DNA of 64,000 bases, taken from the NCBI RefSeq assembly GCF_003663945.1, contig NZ_RCCH01000007.1:1-64000 (forward strand), read 5' to 3'. The notes below the pieces were generated by a model, which worked only from the letters and a program-made list of their open reading frames with translations, ran no database searches and was not told the DNA's origin. The stretch comes from Lacinutrix venerupis (GTDB taxonomy: Bacteria; Bacteroidota; Bacteroidia; Flavobacteriales; Flavobacteriaceae). The position numbers and the translations under genes were made by a program. Shown here in pieces: positions 35,085 through 46,036 of this stretch; position 1 is the stretch's first letter; each line of letters starts with the position of its first letter.

Positions 35085-37070
35085 ATGACATTTAAAGAGC
35101 AAATATTAGAAGGTATACCAGAACAATTACCAAGTGTAAAACCTTTTGAAAAAGAAATAAATCACGCACCTAAAAGAAAAGCTATTTTAACTAAAGAAGA
35201 AGAAAAGCTTGCACTACGCAATGCTCTTAGGTACTTTGATAAAAAACACCATAAAATATTAATAAAAGAATTTAAAAACGAATTAGATACTTACGGAAGA
35301 ATATACATGTACCGTTTGCGTCCAGATTACAAAATGTACGCTAGACCAATAGAAGAATATCCTGCAAAATCTAAACAAGCAGCAGCAATCATGTTAATGA
35401 TTCAAAACAACTTAGATTATGCTGTTGCACAACATCCACACGAACTTATTACATATGGTGGTAACGGTGGTGTATTTTCTAATTGGGTACAATATAGGTT
35501 AACCATGAAGTATTTAGCCGAAATGAATGATGAGCAAACCTTAGTTATGTACTCTGGTCATCCAATGGGCTTATTTCCATCTCATAAAAATGCTCCAAGA
35601 GTAGTCGTTACAAATGGAATGATGATACCTAATTACTCGCAACCAGACGATTGGGAAAAATTTAATGCATTGGGTGTTACACAATATGGACAAATGACTG
35701 CTGGAAGCTACATGTATATAGGTCCACAAGGTATTGTTCATGGTACAACTATTACCGTTTTAAATGGTTTTAGAAAAATTAAAAAAGAGCCAAAAGGTAA
35801 TTTATTTGTTACTTCTGGATTAGGTGGTATGTCTGGCGCACAACCAAAAGCCGGAAATATTGCTGGTTGCATTACGGTTTGTGCAGAAGTAAACCCGAAA
35901 ATAACTCAAGTTCGTTTAGATCAAGGTTGGATAAACGAAAAAATCACCAATTTAGATGAATTGGTAACGCGCGTAAATAAAGCGAAAGCCAACAAAGAAA
36001 CTATTTCAATAGCTTATCTAGGCAACATTGTAGATGTTTGGGAAAAATTTGACCAAGAAAACATACATATAGATTTAGGAAGCGACCAAACATCACTTCA
36101 TAATCCTTGGGCTGGTGGTTATTATCCTGTAGGTTTATCTTTTGAAGAAGCAAATGATATGATGGCAAATAATCCTGAAGCCTTTAAAGCCGAAGTTCAA
36201 AAAACATTACGTCGTCATGCTAATGCCATAAATAAACACACAGCAAAAGGAACCTATTTTTTCGATTATGGTAATGCTTTTTTATTAGAAGCTTCTCGTG
36301 CTGGTGCAGATGTTATGGCTAAAAACGGAGTAGATTTTAAATACCCAAGCTATGTTCAAGACATTATGGGACCAATGTGTTTCGATTATGGTTTTGGACC
36401 ATTTAGGTGGGTTTGTGCTTCTGGGAAACCAGAAGACTTAGCAAAAACCGATGCTATTGCTTGTGCTGTTTTAGAAGAAATAAAACAAAATTCTCCTGTA
36501 GAAATACAACAGCAAATGGCAGATAACATTCAATGGATAAAAGGTGCCCAAGAAAATAAACTAGTCGTTGGCTCGCAAGCAAGAATACTTTATGCAGATG
36601 CTGAAGGTAGAGCAAAAATAGCCGAAGCTTTTAACCGAGCTATTGTAAGAGAAGAAATAGGAACTGTAATTTTAGGTCGCGACCATCATGATGTTTCTGG
36701 TACAGATTCTCCATACCGTGAAACTAGTAATATTTACGATGGTTCACGCTTTACAGCAGATATGGCAATACACAACGTTATTGGCGATAGTTTTCGTGGC
36801 GCAACCTGGGTAAGTATTCACAACGGTGGTGGCGTTGGTTGGGGAGAAGTTATTAACGGAGGTTTTGGTATGGTTCTTGATGGTAGTAAAGAAGCTTCAA
36901 AACGTTTAAAATCAATGTTATTCTGGGATGTTAATAATGGCATTTCAAGAAGAAGTTGGGCTAGAAACGAAGGCGCGATTTTTGCTATAAAGCGAGCCAT
37001 GGAAATAGAGCCTAATTTAAAAGTAACATTACCTAACACTGTAGATGATGCTATAATTGATTCGTTATAA
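35085..37070 (+). CDS. hutU: urocanate hydratase (urocanase)
   Basis: A 661-residue NAD-dependent enzyme of histidine degradation, converting urocanate to imidazolone propionate. ITYGGNGGVFSNWVQY and LFVTSGLGGMSGAQPKAG match the family, and IMGPMCFDYGFGPFRWVCASG holds the conserved substrate/NAD-adduct region with cysteines. It is about 100 residues longer than the well-studied 555-residue enzymes, with extra N-terminal and internal sequence. Bacteroidota forms are longer. The other histidine-degradation genes (hutH, hutI, hutG) are not in the window. A DUF5522 gene precedes it by 1 nt. Confidence 0.95.
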   Translation: MTFKEQILEGIPEQLPSVKPFEKEINHAPKRKAILTKEEEKLALRNALRYFDKKHHKILIKEFKNELDTYGRIYMYRLRPDYKMYARPIEEYPAKSKQAAAIMLMIQNNLDYAVAQHPHELITYGGNGGVFSNWVQYRLTMKYLAEMNDEQTLVMYSGHPMGLFPSHKNAPRVVVTNGMMIPNYSQPDDWEKFNALGVTQYGQMTAGSYMYIGPQGIVHGTTITVLNGFRKIKKEPKGNLFVTSGLGGMSGAQPKAGNIAGCITVCAEVNPKITQVRLDQGWINEKITNLDELVTRVNKAKANKETISIAYLGNIVDVWEKFDQENIHIDLGSDQTSLHNPWAGGYYPVGLSFEEANDMMANNPEAFKAEVQKTLRRHANAINKHTAKGTYFFDYGNAFLLEASRAGADVMAKNGVDFKYPSYVQDIMGPMCFDYGFGPFRWVCASGKPEDLAKTDAIACAVLEEIKQNSPVEIQQQMADNIQWIKGAQENKLVVGSQARILYADAEGRAKIAEAFNRAIVREEIGTVILGRDHHDVSGTDSPYRETSNIYDGSRFTADMAIHNVIGDSFRGATWVSIHNGGGVGWGEVINGGFGMVLDGSKEASKRLKSMLFWDVNNGISRRSWARNEGAIFAIKRAMEIEPNLKVTLPNTVDDAIIDSL

Positions 37071-37089
37071 CTATTTAAATCTTTTTATT

Positions 37090-37638
37090 ATGAAAAAATT
37101 AATACAAAAAACATTACCATTTTTAGCATTATTAATTATTGTTAGCTCTTGCTCGTCTGTTCAGGTAGCTTCAGATTACGATAAAAATGCAGATTTCAAC
37201 AATTATAAAACTTTTGCGTTTTTTAAAACAGGAATTGATAAAGCTGAAATTAGCGATTTAGACAAACGTAGAATTTTAAGAGCTATAGAAGCTGAACTTA
37301 TTGCAAAAGGATTTACAAAATCTGAAAAACCAGATTTACTTGTTAGTATTTTTACAAAAGAAAGGCAAGAAGTAAATGTTTGGAATAATGGATATGGTGG
37401 TTTTGGTTATGGTTGGGGATGGAGCCCATTTTACGGTAATTTAAACCACAATGTTACTTCTTCAACACAAGGTTCATTATACATAGATCTTATTGATGCT
37501 AAAAAGAAAGAGCTAGTTTGGCAAGGTAAAGGTTCTGGTTATTTAAGCAGAACTTCTAATGTAGATAAAAAAGAAGCAAGAATAAAAGAATTTGTTTCAG
37601 AAATCATGATGGAATATCCACCAGAAATGAAAAAATAA
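37090..37638 (+). CDS. DUF4136 lipoprotein
   Basis: A 182-residue lipoprotein. The frame goes back to 37057, overlapping hutU, but the ATG at 37090 starts the signal peptide MKKLIQKTLPFLALLIIVSSC with lipobox Cys at about 21. The mature part begins VASDYDKNADFNNYKTFAFF, as in DUF4136. After a Gly/Trp/Tyr-rich segment (GYGGFGYGWGWSPFYG, about 110-125) comes the conserved LYIDLIDAKKKELVWQGKGSG. The family is exported and of unknown role. It follows hutU by 19 nt and may be read through. A terminator follows at 37649. Confidence 0.9.
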   Translation: MKKLIQKTLPFLALLIIVSSCSSVQVASDYDKNADFNNYKTFAFFKTGIDKAEISDLDKRRILRAIEAELIAKGFTKSEKPDLLVSIFTKERQEVNVWNNGYGGFGYGWGWSPFYGNLNHNVTSSTQGSLYIDLIDAKKKELVWQGKGSGYLSRTSNVDKKEARIKEFVSEIMMEYPPEMKK

Positions 37639-37648
37639 AAAACACTTT

Positions 37649-37686
37649 AAAAAGCGGTTCAAAATAAAAATGAATCGCTTTTTTTA
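37649..37686. terminator. bidirectional intrinsic terminator
   Basis: AAAAAGCGGTTC / GAATCGCTTTTT (one G-T pair) has an 11-nt loop between the DUF4136 gene and the convergent nuclease gene, whose stop codon overlaps the T tract. Confidence 0.85.
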
Positions 37687-38010
37687 TGGCAAATAAACCT
37701 TTGCATGACCATTTGCAACTAACCATTGGTTAACATCGATGCCATCTATAATAATAGTCGCTAAATAACGTCCGTATTTTCCTTGTTTATCTTTATATGT
37801 TATAAGCTCGACTTCTTTATCAAGAATCATTTCTCTTAAAATATCTCTAACTTTTTTTCCCTCTTCTTTTTCTTCTCCACGTAATTCTGGAGTATCAATA
37901 CCATAAAGACGAAGTTTCATTTCTTGAGAATGTAAAAACCCTAAATCTACAACTGCGGTTACAGTGTCACCATCGTAAACACCTATTATTTTAGCGTAAT
38001 AATTATACAT
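37684..38010 (-). CDS. thermonuclease (SNase-like) domain protein
   Basis: A 108-residue staphylococcal-nuclease-fold protein. The start is set at the ATG at 38010 because the upstream frame adds an unlikely AT-rich tail. It contains YDGDTVTAVVDLG, then MKLRLYGIDTPELRG (the first Arg and Glu of the active site) and KYGRYLATI (the second Arg), so the catalytic triad of micrococcal nuclease looks complete. No export signal, so it may act in the cytoplasm, or the export route may differ. Single gene, ended by a shared terminator. Confidence 0.88.
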   Translation of the reverse strand: MYNYYAKIIGVYDGDTVTAVVDLGFLHSQEMKLRLYGIDTPELRGEEKEEGKKVRDILREMILDKEVELITYKDKQGKYGRYLATIIIDGIDVNQWLVANGHAKVYLP

Positions 38011-38081
38011 AAAATTTAATTTTAATTTACTGAAAATCAATTTACAATATAATTTTTAAAAAATAATAATCATCAAAAACA

Positions 38082-38116
38082 AAAAAACCTCACAAGGTAA
38101 TTGTGAGGTTTTTTTA
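38082..38116 (-). terminator. intrinsic terminator of mdh
   Basis: AAAAAACCTCACAA / TTGTGAGGTTTTTT is a 14-bp stem with a 5-nt loop, placed downstream of the leftward mdh gene. Confidence 0.92.
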
Positions 38117-38164
38117 TAGTTTTTAAATCTGAAAATTAAAAAACTTATAAGCTGTGTTATTTTA

Positions 38165-39091
38165 TTATAACTCTAATAAGCCGTTTGTTTTTTTAACTCC
38201 TTCTGCAGATTCTGATAATTTTGATTTTTCAGCATCTGTTAAACTAATTTCTACAATTTTTTCAATTCCGTTAGCTCCTAATACACAAGGTACACCAATT
38301 GATAAATCGCTTAATCCAAATTCACCATTTAATAAAGCTGAACATGGGAATATTTTTTTAGTATCGCAAGCAATTGCCTGAACCATTGCAGATACTGCTG
38401 CTCCAGGTGCGTACCAAGCAGAAGTACCTAATAATCCTGTAAGTGTTGCTCCACCAACTTTAGTATCCTGTACTACTTGCTCCATTCTTTCTTCTGATAA
38501 GAACTCTGAAACTTTTACACTGTTTCTTGCTGCTTTACCAATTAATGGCACCATACCTTTATCGCTATGTCCACCAATTACCATTCCATCTACATCGCTA
38601 ATAGGTGCTCCTAAAGCTTCTGCTAAACGGTACTTGAAACGTGCAGAATCTAATGCTCCACCCATACCAATAATTCTATTTTTAGGTAAATCTGTTGTTT
38701 TATGAACTAAATAAGTCATTGTATCCATTGGGTTAGATACTACAATAATAATTGTATTTGGAGAATGCTCGATTAAACTAGCAGATACACTTTTTACTAT
38801 TCCTGCATTAATACCAATTAACTCTTCACGAGTCATACCAGGCTTTCTAGGAATACCTGAAGTAATTACACAAACGTCTGATCCTGCTGTTTTAGAGTAA
38901 TCGTTTGTACTTCCTGTAATTTTTGTATCGAAACCATTTAAAGAAGCAGTTTGCATTAAATCCATTGCTTTACCTTCGGCAAAACCTTCTTTAATGTCTA
39001 ATATTACAACTTCACTTGCGAAATCTTTAATAGCAATATATTCAGCACAACTTGCACCTACTGCTCCTGCTCCAACTACTGTTACCTTCAT
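38165..39091 (-). CDS. mdh: malate dehydrogenase
   Basis: A 308-residue NAD-dependent enzyme of the TCA cycle, LDH-like MDH type. It has a Rossmann start VVGAGAVGASCAEYIA and a substrate loop ITSGIPRKPGMTREEL with the two Arg residues expected for malate rather than lactate. VSNPMDTMTYL, the catalytic-His region VIGGHSDKGMVPL and a normal C-terminus are present. The length is typical. gltA, also of the TCA cycle, lies 23 kb away. Monocistronic, with TAAATTTG (39129-39136, minus strand) as a probable -7 element. Confidence 0.97.
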   Translation of the reverse strand: MKVTVVGAGAVGASCAEYIAIKDFASEVVILDIKEGFAEGKAMDLMQTASLNGFDTKITGSTNDYSKTAGSDVCVITSGIPRKPGMTREELIGINAGIVKSVSASLIEHSPNTIIIVVSNPMDTMTYLVHKTTDLPKNRIIGMGGALDSARFKYRLAEALGAPISDVDGMVIGGHSDKGMVPLIGKAARNSVKVSEFLSEERMEQVVQDTKVGGATLTGLLGTSAWYAPGAAVSAMVQAIACDTKKIFPCSALLNGEFGLSDLSIGVPCVLGANGIEKIVEISLTDAEKSKLSESAEGVKKTNGLLEL

Positions 39092-39128
39092 TTTAATTAT
39101 GTTTTTTGTTTATTTTAATTTTAAGTAT

Positions 39129-39136
39129 CAAATTTA
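39129..39136 (-). promoter_or_regulatory. TAnnTTTG -7 element of mdh
   Basis: TAAATTTG on the minus strand lies 37 nt before the mdh ATG. No clear -33 TTTG is present. Confidence 0.4.
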
Positions 39137-39173
39137 CAAATTTTGCTTCAGAAAATAGTGATTAATAAAACTT

Positions 39174-40184
39174 TTAAAAGGTGAAATTCATTCCTAAAGA
39201 AGCGCTATTAAATTCTGCAAAAGAATACGAAGCATTTAATCCAAAGATTCCTAATTTTAAATTTGCTCCTAAAGTTGAAATTAAACCGTCTGTATCCTCA
39301 TTTATGTTAACTGGATCTGTAACTCCTTCTGAAAAAACAGCAAGATTAGATACACGATATTCTCCGGCTAGTTTTGTTTCGCTTTGGCCATCTACATAAC
39401 CAATTGAGCCATAGAAATTAATTTTATTTAGTTTTGTAGCAACAATAGCTTGATATAACATTGTACTAGTTTCTGTTTCTATTCTTTGATTGCTTCCCGC
39501 TACACGAATGTTTCCTTGTAAATCGTACTCACCGTTTAATTGAGTATAAGCAATTAGTCCGGTAACCGTAAGTGGGAACAAACTATCTTCTTTTAAAAAT
39601 GCTGTAAAGTCTTGCTGTAAGCCAATACCATAAAAGCCTGTTTCGACATCGTTTTGGTCTATTTTAGGAAAGTATCTCACCTTAACTTGTGTACCATAAA
39701 ATGGAGCAAAACTAGCTTGCAAGAAAGCTGTTGGCAAGGTGTTTATATTCATTTCGGCTAGGCCTGTTGGCAAATCTATTGTTATTTCTTGACCTCCAAA
39801 TATTGGCGCATCGTAGGTAAGAATTACTTGTTGTTTTGGGTCTCTATGCCCTAAAGCGGTAACTACTGTTTTTGAAGCACTATTATCTGGAAAACGTAAG
39901 TTATTATACTCATTTGCTCTTAAAACAAATTCTCGATCTTCACCTTTAATAAATACTCCATTTCCAATAATTGAAATTTCAAATCCAAAACGTTTAAGTG
40001 TTTTTGTATTGTTGTACCAACTATTATTAATACCATAAACCAACGCGCTATTGGCTGGTCTAAGATAATCTGCTGCAAAACGTTGTGCATCTTCTGCTCC
40101 AGCAATTAAAAAATCGTCTAGATTTTGTGATGATATTGATACCGAAAAAAGTAACGTTACTATTAATGTTATTTTAATTTTCAT
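39174..40184 (-). CDS. DUF6588 family exported protein
   Basis: A 336-residue protein with signal peptide (MKIKITLIVTLLFSVSISSQ). The mature start NLDDFLIAGAEDAQRFAADYLRP and the FGFEISIIGN region are typical of DUF6588 in Flavobacteriia. The C-terminal half has alternating strands (VKVRYFPKIDQND, INFYGSIGYVDGQSE) and ends in an aromatic strand (SLGMNFTF), consistent with an outer-membrane barrel. No function known. Single gene between mdh and a TPR lipoprotein gene. Confidence 0.85.
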   Translation of the reverse strand: MKIKITLIVTLLFSVSISSQNLDDFLIAGAEDAQRFAADYLRPANSALVYGINNSWYNNTKTLKRFGFEISIIGNGVFIKGEDREFVLRANEYNNLRFPDNSASKTVVTALGHRDPKQQVILTYDAPIFGGQEITIDLPTGLAEMNINTLPTAFLQASFAPFYGTQVKVRYFPKIDQNDVETGFYGIGLQQDFTAFLKEDSLFPLTVTGLIAYTQLNGEYDLQGNIRVAGSNQRIETETSTMLYQAIVATKLNKINFYGSIGYVDGQSETKLAGEYRVSNLAVFSEGVTDPVNINEDTDGLISTLGANLKLGIFGLNASYSFAEFNSASLGMNFTF

Positions 40185-40247
40185 GTTCTATATTTTTTTG
40201 TTAGTTATTATATTAACGTAAATAGAGGGTTTTTAGTTTTAAAATTT

Positions 40248-41087
40248 TTATAAACCAAACCAATGTTTTTGTACTTGATACGGATAGCGCTCATAAATTG
40301 AATTATCTTCACGCATAGTATTATTATTTAAAAAATCTTCTTTAGCTTCTATAAGCACAACTTGGCCTTCATCTATTTTTTTTAAATTAAACAAACTTAA
40401 GGCTTTATAATATTTTACATCGCTAAATTTTGGCTGTTGCAATAAGGCTTTATCGAAAATTCTTATAGCATTTTCGTAATCTTTTAATTCATATTTTGCA
40501 ATTCCTAAATACATTAAATCTGTATAATGCACCCAATCTTCGCTTTCTTCTCTTATAGATTGATCTATACTTTTTTGAAAATAATCTTCTGCTTTTTTAA
40601 ATTCATTTAATTGCAAATTACATAAACCTAAATAAAAATAGTAAGAATGATCCATAACATAAGATGCTCCATTTAGCTTTAATGCCTTATTAAAATCTAA
40701 TATTGCATCTTTATAGTTTTTAGAGAAAATACATTTTATAAAAGCCATATATTCTACATATGTTTTTGGATCTAAAGCTGCTGCTTTCTCTAAATACGGT
40801 AATCCTAACTCATCTTTATCTTGTTTATACAAAGGCATAGCTCTTTGTTGGTAGAAGTAAGCAATATTAGGATATTTTTTTATAGCAGAATCTAAAGCTA
40901 GTCTTCTTTCTTGAGAGTTTAAATAATACTTATTAACCTTTTCCATAACATTATTTACAATAGAATCTCTCTTTTCTACAGAAAAATTAACATTATCGCC
41001 TTGTGCCTTATTTGTTTTAGAGCTTGTATTACATGAGAGCACAAAAAGACTAATTATTATAAAAAGACAACTTCTAACACCTAACAT
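40248..41087 (-). CDS. TPR lipoprotein
   Basis: A 279-residue lipoprotein with signal sequence and lipobox LFVLSC (Cys about 19). It has at least five tetratricopeptide-like repeats, e.g. PNIAYFYQQRAMPLYKQ, NYKDAILDFNKALKL, EFKKAEDYFQKSI and DYENAIRIFDKALLQ. TPR lipoproteins act as scaffolds in envelope complexes, but the partner is not known. It starts 79 bp after the gyrB stop, beyond the gyrB terminator, and so is probably a separate unit. Confidence 0.85.
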   Translation of the reverse strand: MLGVRSCLFIIISLFVLSCNTSSKTNKAQGDNVNFSVEKRDSIVNNVMEKVNKYYLNSQERRLALDSAIKKYPNIAYFYQQRAMPLYKQDKDELGLPYLEKAAALDPKTYVEYMAFIKCIFSKNYKDAILDFNKALKLNGASYVMDHSYYFYLGLCNLQLNEFKKAEDYFQKSIDQSIREESEDWVHYTDLMYLGIAKYELKDYENAIRIFDKALLQQPKFSDVKYYKALSLFNLKKIDEGQVVLIEAKEDFLNNNTMREDNSIYERYPYQVQKHWFGL

Positions 41088-41101
41088 AAAAATAGAATTA
41101 A

Positions 41102-41136
41102 AAAAAGCCTGTATGAATAAAACATTACAGGCTTTT
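41102..41136 (-). terminator. intrinsic terminator of gyrB
   Basis: AAAAGCCTGTA / TACAGGCTTTT is an 11-bp perfect stem with a 13-nt loop, downstream of the leftward gyrB gene. Confidence 0.85.
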
Positions 41137-41166
41137 GATTTAAGTTTTTAAAACTTGTAAAAGTAT

Positions 41167-43137
<1,971 letters not shown>

Positions 43138-43178
43138 TTAATTTGTACTGTCACAAAATTTGAATTTTTGACGACAAA

Positions 43179-43186
43179 CAAATATA
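43179..43186 (-). promoter_or_regulatory. TAnnTTTG -7 element of gyrB
   Basis: TATATTTG (minus strand) lies 62 nt before the gyrB ATG. The rest of 43117-43337 shows no gene, only AT-rich DNA. Confidence 0.4.
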
Positions 43187-43337
43187 CGAAAACATTAAGC
43201 TTATTTAACACCGTTTAACGGATTTACGCGTTTTTTATTAACAATTGTTGATTTTTAAAAAGTTGCTTAAATCGCTTAAAAACCACCTTAAAATAGATTT
43301 TAGCTTATTTTTAATTCTTGTAAAAAGCTAAAAAAGC

Positions 43338-43362
43338 AAAAATCTCGCAAATGCGAGATTTT
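43338..43362 (-). terminator. intrinsic terminator of asnB
   Basis: AAAATCTCGCA / TGCGAGATTTT is an 11-bp stem with a 2-nt apparent loop (4 nt in practice), downstream of the leftward asnB gene. Confidence 0.85.
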
Positions 43363-43403
43363 AATGCTAATAATCTAATCTATTTTTAATAAAAAACGCG
43401 TTT

Positions 43404-45077
43404 TTAAGACGTTGCATAAGATTTATCATGAACGTTTGCAATTGCACGACCAGAAGGTTCGTTCATGTTTTTAAAAGCCTCATCCCATTCTAAAGCTGTT
43501 GCTGTACTACATGCTACACTTGCTTCTTGTGGTACACTTTTAGCTGCCGCATCGCTTGGAAAATGACTTTCGAAAATAGAACGGTAATAAAACTCTTCTT
43601 TGTTTTGTGGTGTTTGGATTGGGAAACGGAATTTTGCATTTTCCATTTGCTCATCGCTTACTTCTTTTTCTACAATTTCTTTTAAAGTATCAATCCAGCT
43701 ATAACCAACTCCATCACTAAATTGCTCTTTTTGTCTCCATGCTACACTTTCTGGCAACATGTCTTCAAATGCCTTACGGATTACCCATTTTTCCATGCGT
43801 TCTCCATTAATCATTTTATCTTGTGGATTAATACGCATTGCAACATCCATAAATTCTTTATCTAAAAATGGTACACGACCTTCAATTCCCCAAGCAGCTA
43901 AACTTTTGTTAGCTCTTAAACAATCGTACATATGTAACTTATCTAATTTACGCACTGTTTCTTCATGAAACTCTTTTGCGTTTGGCGCTTTATGAAAGTA
44001 TAGGTAACCTCCAAAAATCTCATCGGCTCCTTCACCAGATAATACCATTTTAATTCCCATAGATTTAATAACTCTTGCCATTAAATACATTGGTGTGCTT
44101 GAACGTATTGTTGTTATATCGTAAGTTTCAATGTTATAAATTACATCTTTAATAGCATCTAATCCTTCTTGAATTGTAAATTTAATTTCATGATGCACTG
44201 TACCAATATGATCTGCTACTTTTTGTGCAGCTGCTAAATCTGGAGAACCTTCTAAGCCAACCGAAAAACTATGTAATTGTGGATACCAAGCGTCTGACTG
44301 GTCGTCTGACTCCACACGCTTTTGCGCATATTTTTTTGCAATTGCAGAAGTTACTGAAGAATCTAATCCGCCAGAAAGTAAAACACCATAAGGTACATCA
44401 CTCATTAATTGTCTACGTACTGCAGCTTCTAAAGCCTCTTTTACCTCAGCAATGCTAGTTTCGTTTTCTTTTACAGCTTCATACTCGCTCCAATCTCTAT
44501 TATACCATTTTACAAACTTACCATCTGTACTAGACATATAATGTCCTGGAGGAAACAATTCTATTTTTGTACAAATACCTTCTAAAGCTTTAAGCTCTGA
44601 AGCTACATAAAAAGTTCCGTTTTGATCCCAACCTATATATAAAGGAATAATTCCCATATGGTCACGAGCAATAAAGTATTCGTCTTTTTCTGTATCATAG
44701 ATTGCAAATCCAAAAATTCCATTTAAATCGTCTACAAAATCAACACCTTTTTCTTGGTATAAAGCTAAAATAACTTCGCAATCACTTTGTGTTTGAAAAT
44801 CGTATTTTCCTTGAAATTGCTTACGAATTTCTCTATGGTTGTAAATTTCGCCATTTGCAGCTAACACTAACTTGCTGTCTGGGCTAAATAACGGTTGTTT
44901 TCCTGATGCTGGATCTACAATTGCCAAACGCTCATGTGCCAAAATAGCTTTGTCGTCACTATAAATACCTGACCAATCTGGACCACGATGACGAATGGTT
45001 TTAGACATTTCTAAAACCTGAGGTCTTAAATCTTCACTTTTCTGTTTTAAATCGAAAGCACATACAATTCCACACAT
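43404..45077 (-). CDS. asnB: asparagine synthase (glutamine-hydrolysing) B
   Basis: A 557-residue enzyme making asparagine from aspartate, ATP and glutamine. The N-terminal class II glutaminase has MCGIVCAFD, with Cys 2 becoming the catalytic N-terminal residue, and IRHRGPDWSG and LAHERLAIV segments. The synthetase domain has the ATP PPi-loop VLLSGGLDSSVTSAI and MVLSGEGADEIFGGY. The length matches AsnB. Single gene with a terminator. The upstream gap 45078-45270 is AT-rich without a clear promoter match. Confidence 0.96.
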   Translation of the reverse strand: MCGIVCAFDLKQKSEDLRPQVLEMSKTIRHRGPDWSGIYSDDKAILAHERLAIVDPASGKQPLFSPDSKLVLAANGEIYNHREIRKQFQGKYDFQTQSDCEVILALYQEKGVDFVDDLNGIFGFAIYDTEKDEYFIARDHMGIIPLYIGWDQNGTFYVASELKALEGICTKIELFPPGHYMSSTDGKFVKWYNRDWSEYEAVKENETSIAEVKEALEAAVRRQLMSDVPYGVLLSGGLDSSVTSAIAKKYAQKRVESDDQSDAWYPQLHSFSVGLEGSPDLAAAQKVADHIGTVHHEIKFTIQEGLDAIKDVIYNIETYDITTIRSSTPMYLMARVIKSMGIKMVLSGEGADEIFGGYLYFHKAPNAKEFHEETVRKLDKLHMYDCLRANKSLAAWGIEGRVPFLDKEFMDVAMRINPQDKMINGERMEKWVIRKAFEDMLPESVAWRQKEQFSDGVGYSWIDTLKEIVEKEVSDEQMENAKFRFPIQTPQNKEEFYYRSIFESHFPSDAAAKSVPQEASVACSTATALEWDEAFKNMNEPSGRAIANVHDKSYATS

Positions 45078-45270
45078 AACTTATATATTTTAAATTCTTT
45101 TATTCTAATTGATATAGCAAATATTGGTTTTATGTTTCAATATTGAAACATTAAACACTATAACACTTACACTTTAAAACTTAAATTAAAAAAATGTATT
45201 AAAAACGAAACAATAAAACATAAAAAAGGAAGTCCAAACTTTAAATTGTTAAGTTTAGTGCTTTAAAATA

Positions 45271-45298
45271 AAAAAGCCTTCAAATTTGAAGGCTTTTA
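45271..45298 (-). terminator. intrinsic terminator of queE
   Basis: AAAAGCCTTCAAA / TTTGAAGGCTTTT folds into a near-perfect hairpin immediately downstream of the queE stop. Confidence 0.85.
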
Positions 45299-45299
45299 T

Positions 45300-45929
45300 T
45301 TAAGGTATATTTAAATATTTATGAGTTTGTAGTGACACTTTCCATTTAGGGTTTGCCATAACGTAATCTACAATCATTGGGACTACTTTATCTCTTTTAC
45401 TCCATTCTGGCTGTAAATATAAAATACAATCGCCATTTACTTTTTCTGCTTGTTCTTCGGCAAAACGAAAATCGTCTTTATTGTATATAATACATTTAAG
45501 TTCGTTTGCTTTATCGTACACACCTTGAGTAGGTAGTTTCATTTTTTTTGGTGATAAACATATCCAATCCCACTCACCTGTTAACTCATAAGCTCCAGAT
45601 GTTTCTATATGAATACTCATACCTTCAGCTTTTAACTGTTTTGTTAGCTCGGTCATATCCCATGTTAGTGGTTCGCCACCAGTAACAACAATAGTTTTAC
45701 TGTATTGCTTTGCATTAGCAACAATTTTTTCTGTTTCTGTTGGCGGATGCAATTGCGCTATCCAACTTTCTTTAACATCACACCAATGGCAACCAACATC
45801 GCAACCACCAATTCTTACAAAATAAGCAGCTGTACCTTTATGGAAGCCTTCACCTTGTATGGTATAAAACTCTTCCATTAACGGTAACATTTTACCTTGG
45901 TTTACTAAATTTTGAACTTCTTGCGTCAT
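45300..45929 (-). CDS. queE: 7-carboxy-7-deazaguanine synthase
   Basis: A 209-residue radical SAM enzyme of queuosine biosynthesis that converts 6-carboxytetrahydropterin to 7-carboxy-7-deazaguanine. The cluster-binding C-x3-C-x2-C (C43, C47, C50 in GGCDVGCHWCD) sits after FYTIQGEGFHKG, and VTGGEPLTWDM and IHIETSGAYEL follow. The frame extends to a TTG at 45938, but a TATCTTTG -7 box covers that codon, so the ATG at 45929 is chosen and a leaderless mRNA is predicted. No other queuosine genes are nearby. Confidence 0.93.
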   Translation of the reverse strand: MTQEVQNLVNQGKMLPLMEEFYTIQGEGFHKGTAAYFVRIGGCDVGCHWCDVKESWIAQLHPPTETEKIVANAKQYSKTIVVTGGEPLTWDMTELTKQLKAEGMSIHIETSGAYELTGEWDWICLSPKKMKLPTQGVYDKANELKCIIYNKDDFRFAEEQAEKVNGDCILYLQPEWSKRDKVVPMIVDYVMANPKWKVSLQTHKYLNIP

Positions 45930-45935
45930 AGCTTG

Positions 45936-45943
45936 CAAAGATA
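45936..45943 (-). promoter_or_regulatory. TAnnTTTG -7 element of queE
   Basis: TATCTTTG on the minus strand ends 6 nt before the ATG at 45929 and covers the alternative TTG start at 45938, arguing against that start. Confidence 0.5.
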
Positions 45944-45990
45944 CATTACGTTAAACTTTTTATAGTTCAATTTTTCTATTTATTTTTTTT

Positions 45991-45998
45991 TAGTTTTG
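45991..45998 (+). promoter_or_regulatory. TAnnTTTG -7 element of the 46037 gene
   Basis: TAGTTTTG lies 38 nt before the ATG at 46037. No -33 TTTG is obvious. Confidence 0.4.
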
Positions 45999-46036
45999 TA
46001 ACGATAGCAAAATAAAACCCTCAAACATATCCCTTA

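Noticed and set aside
45078-45270. Possible RNA gene between asnB and queE
   Set aside because: AT-rich with no stable structure or conserved motif visible by eye.
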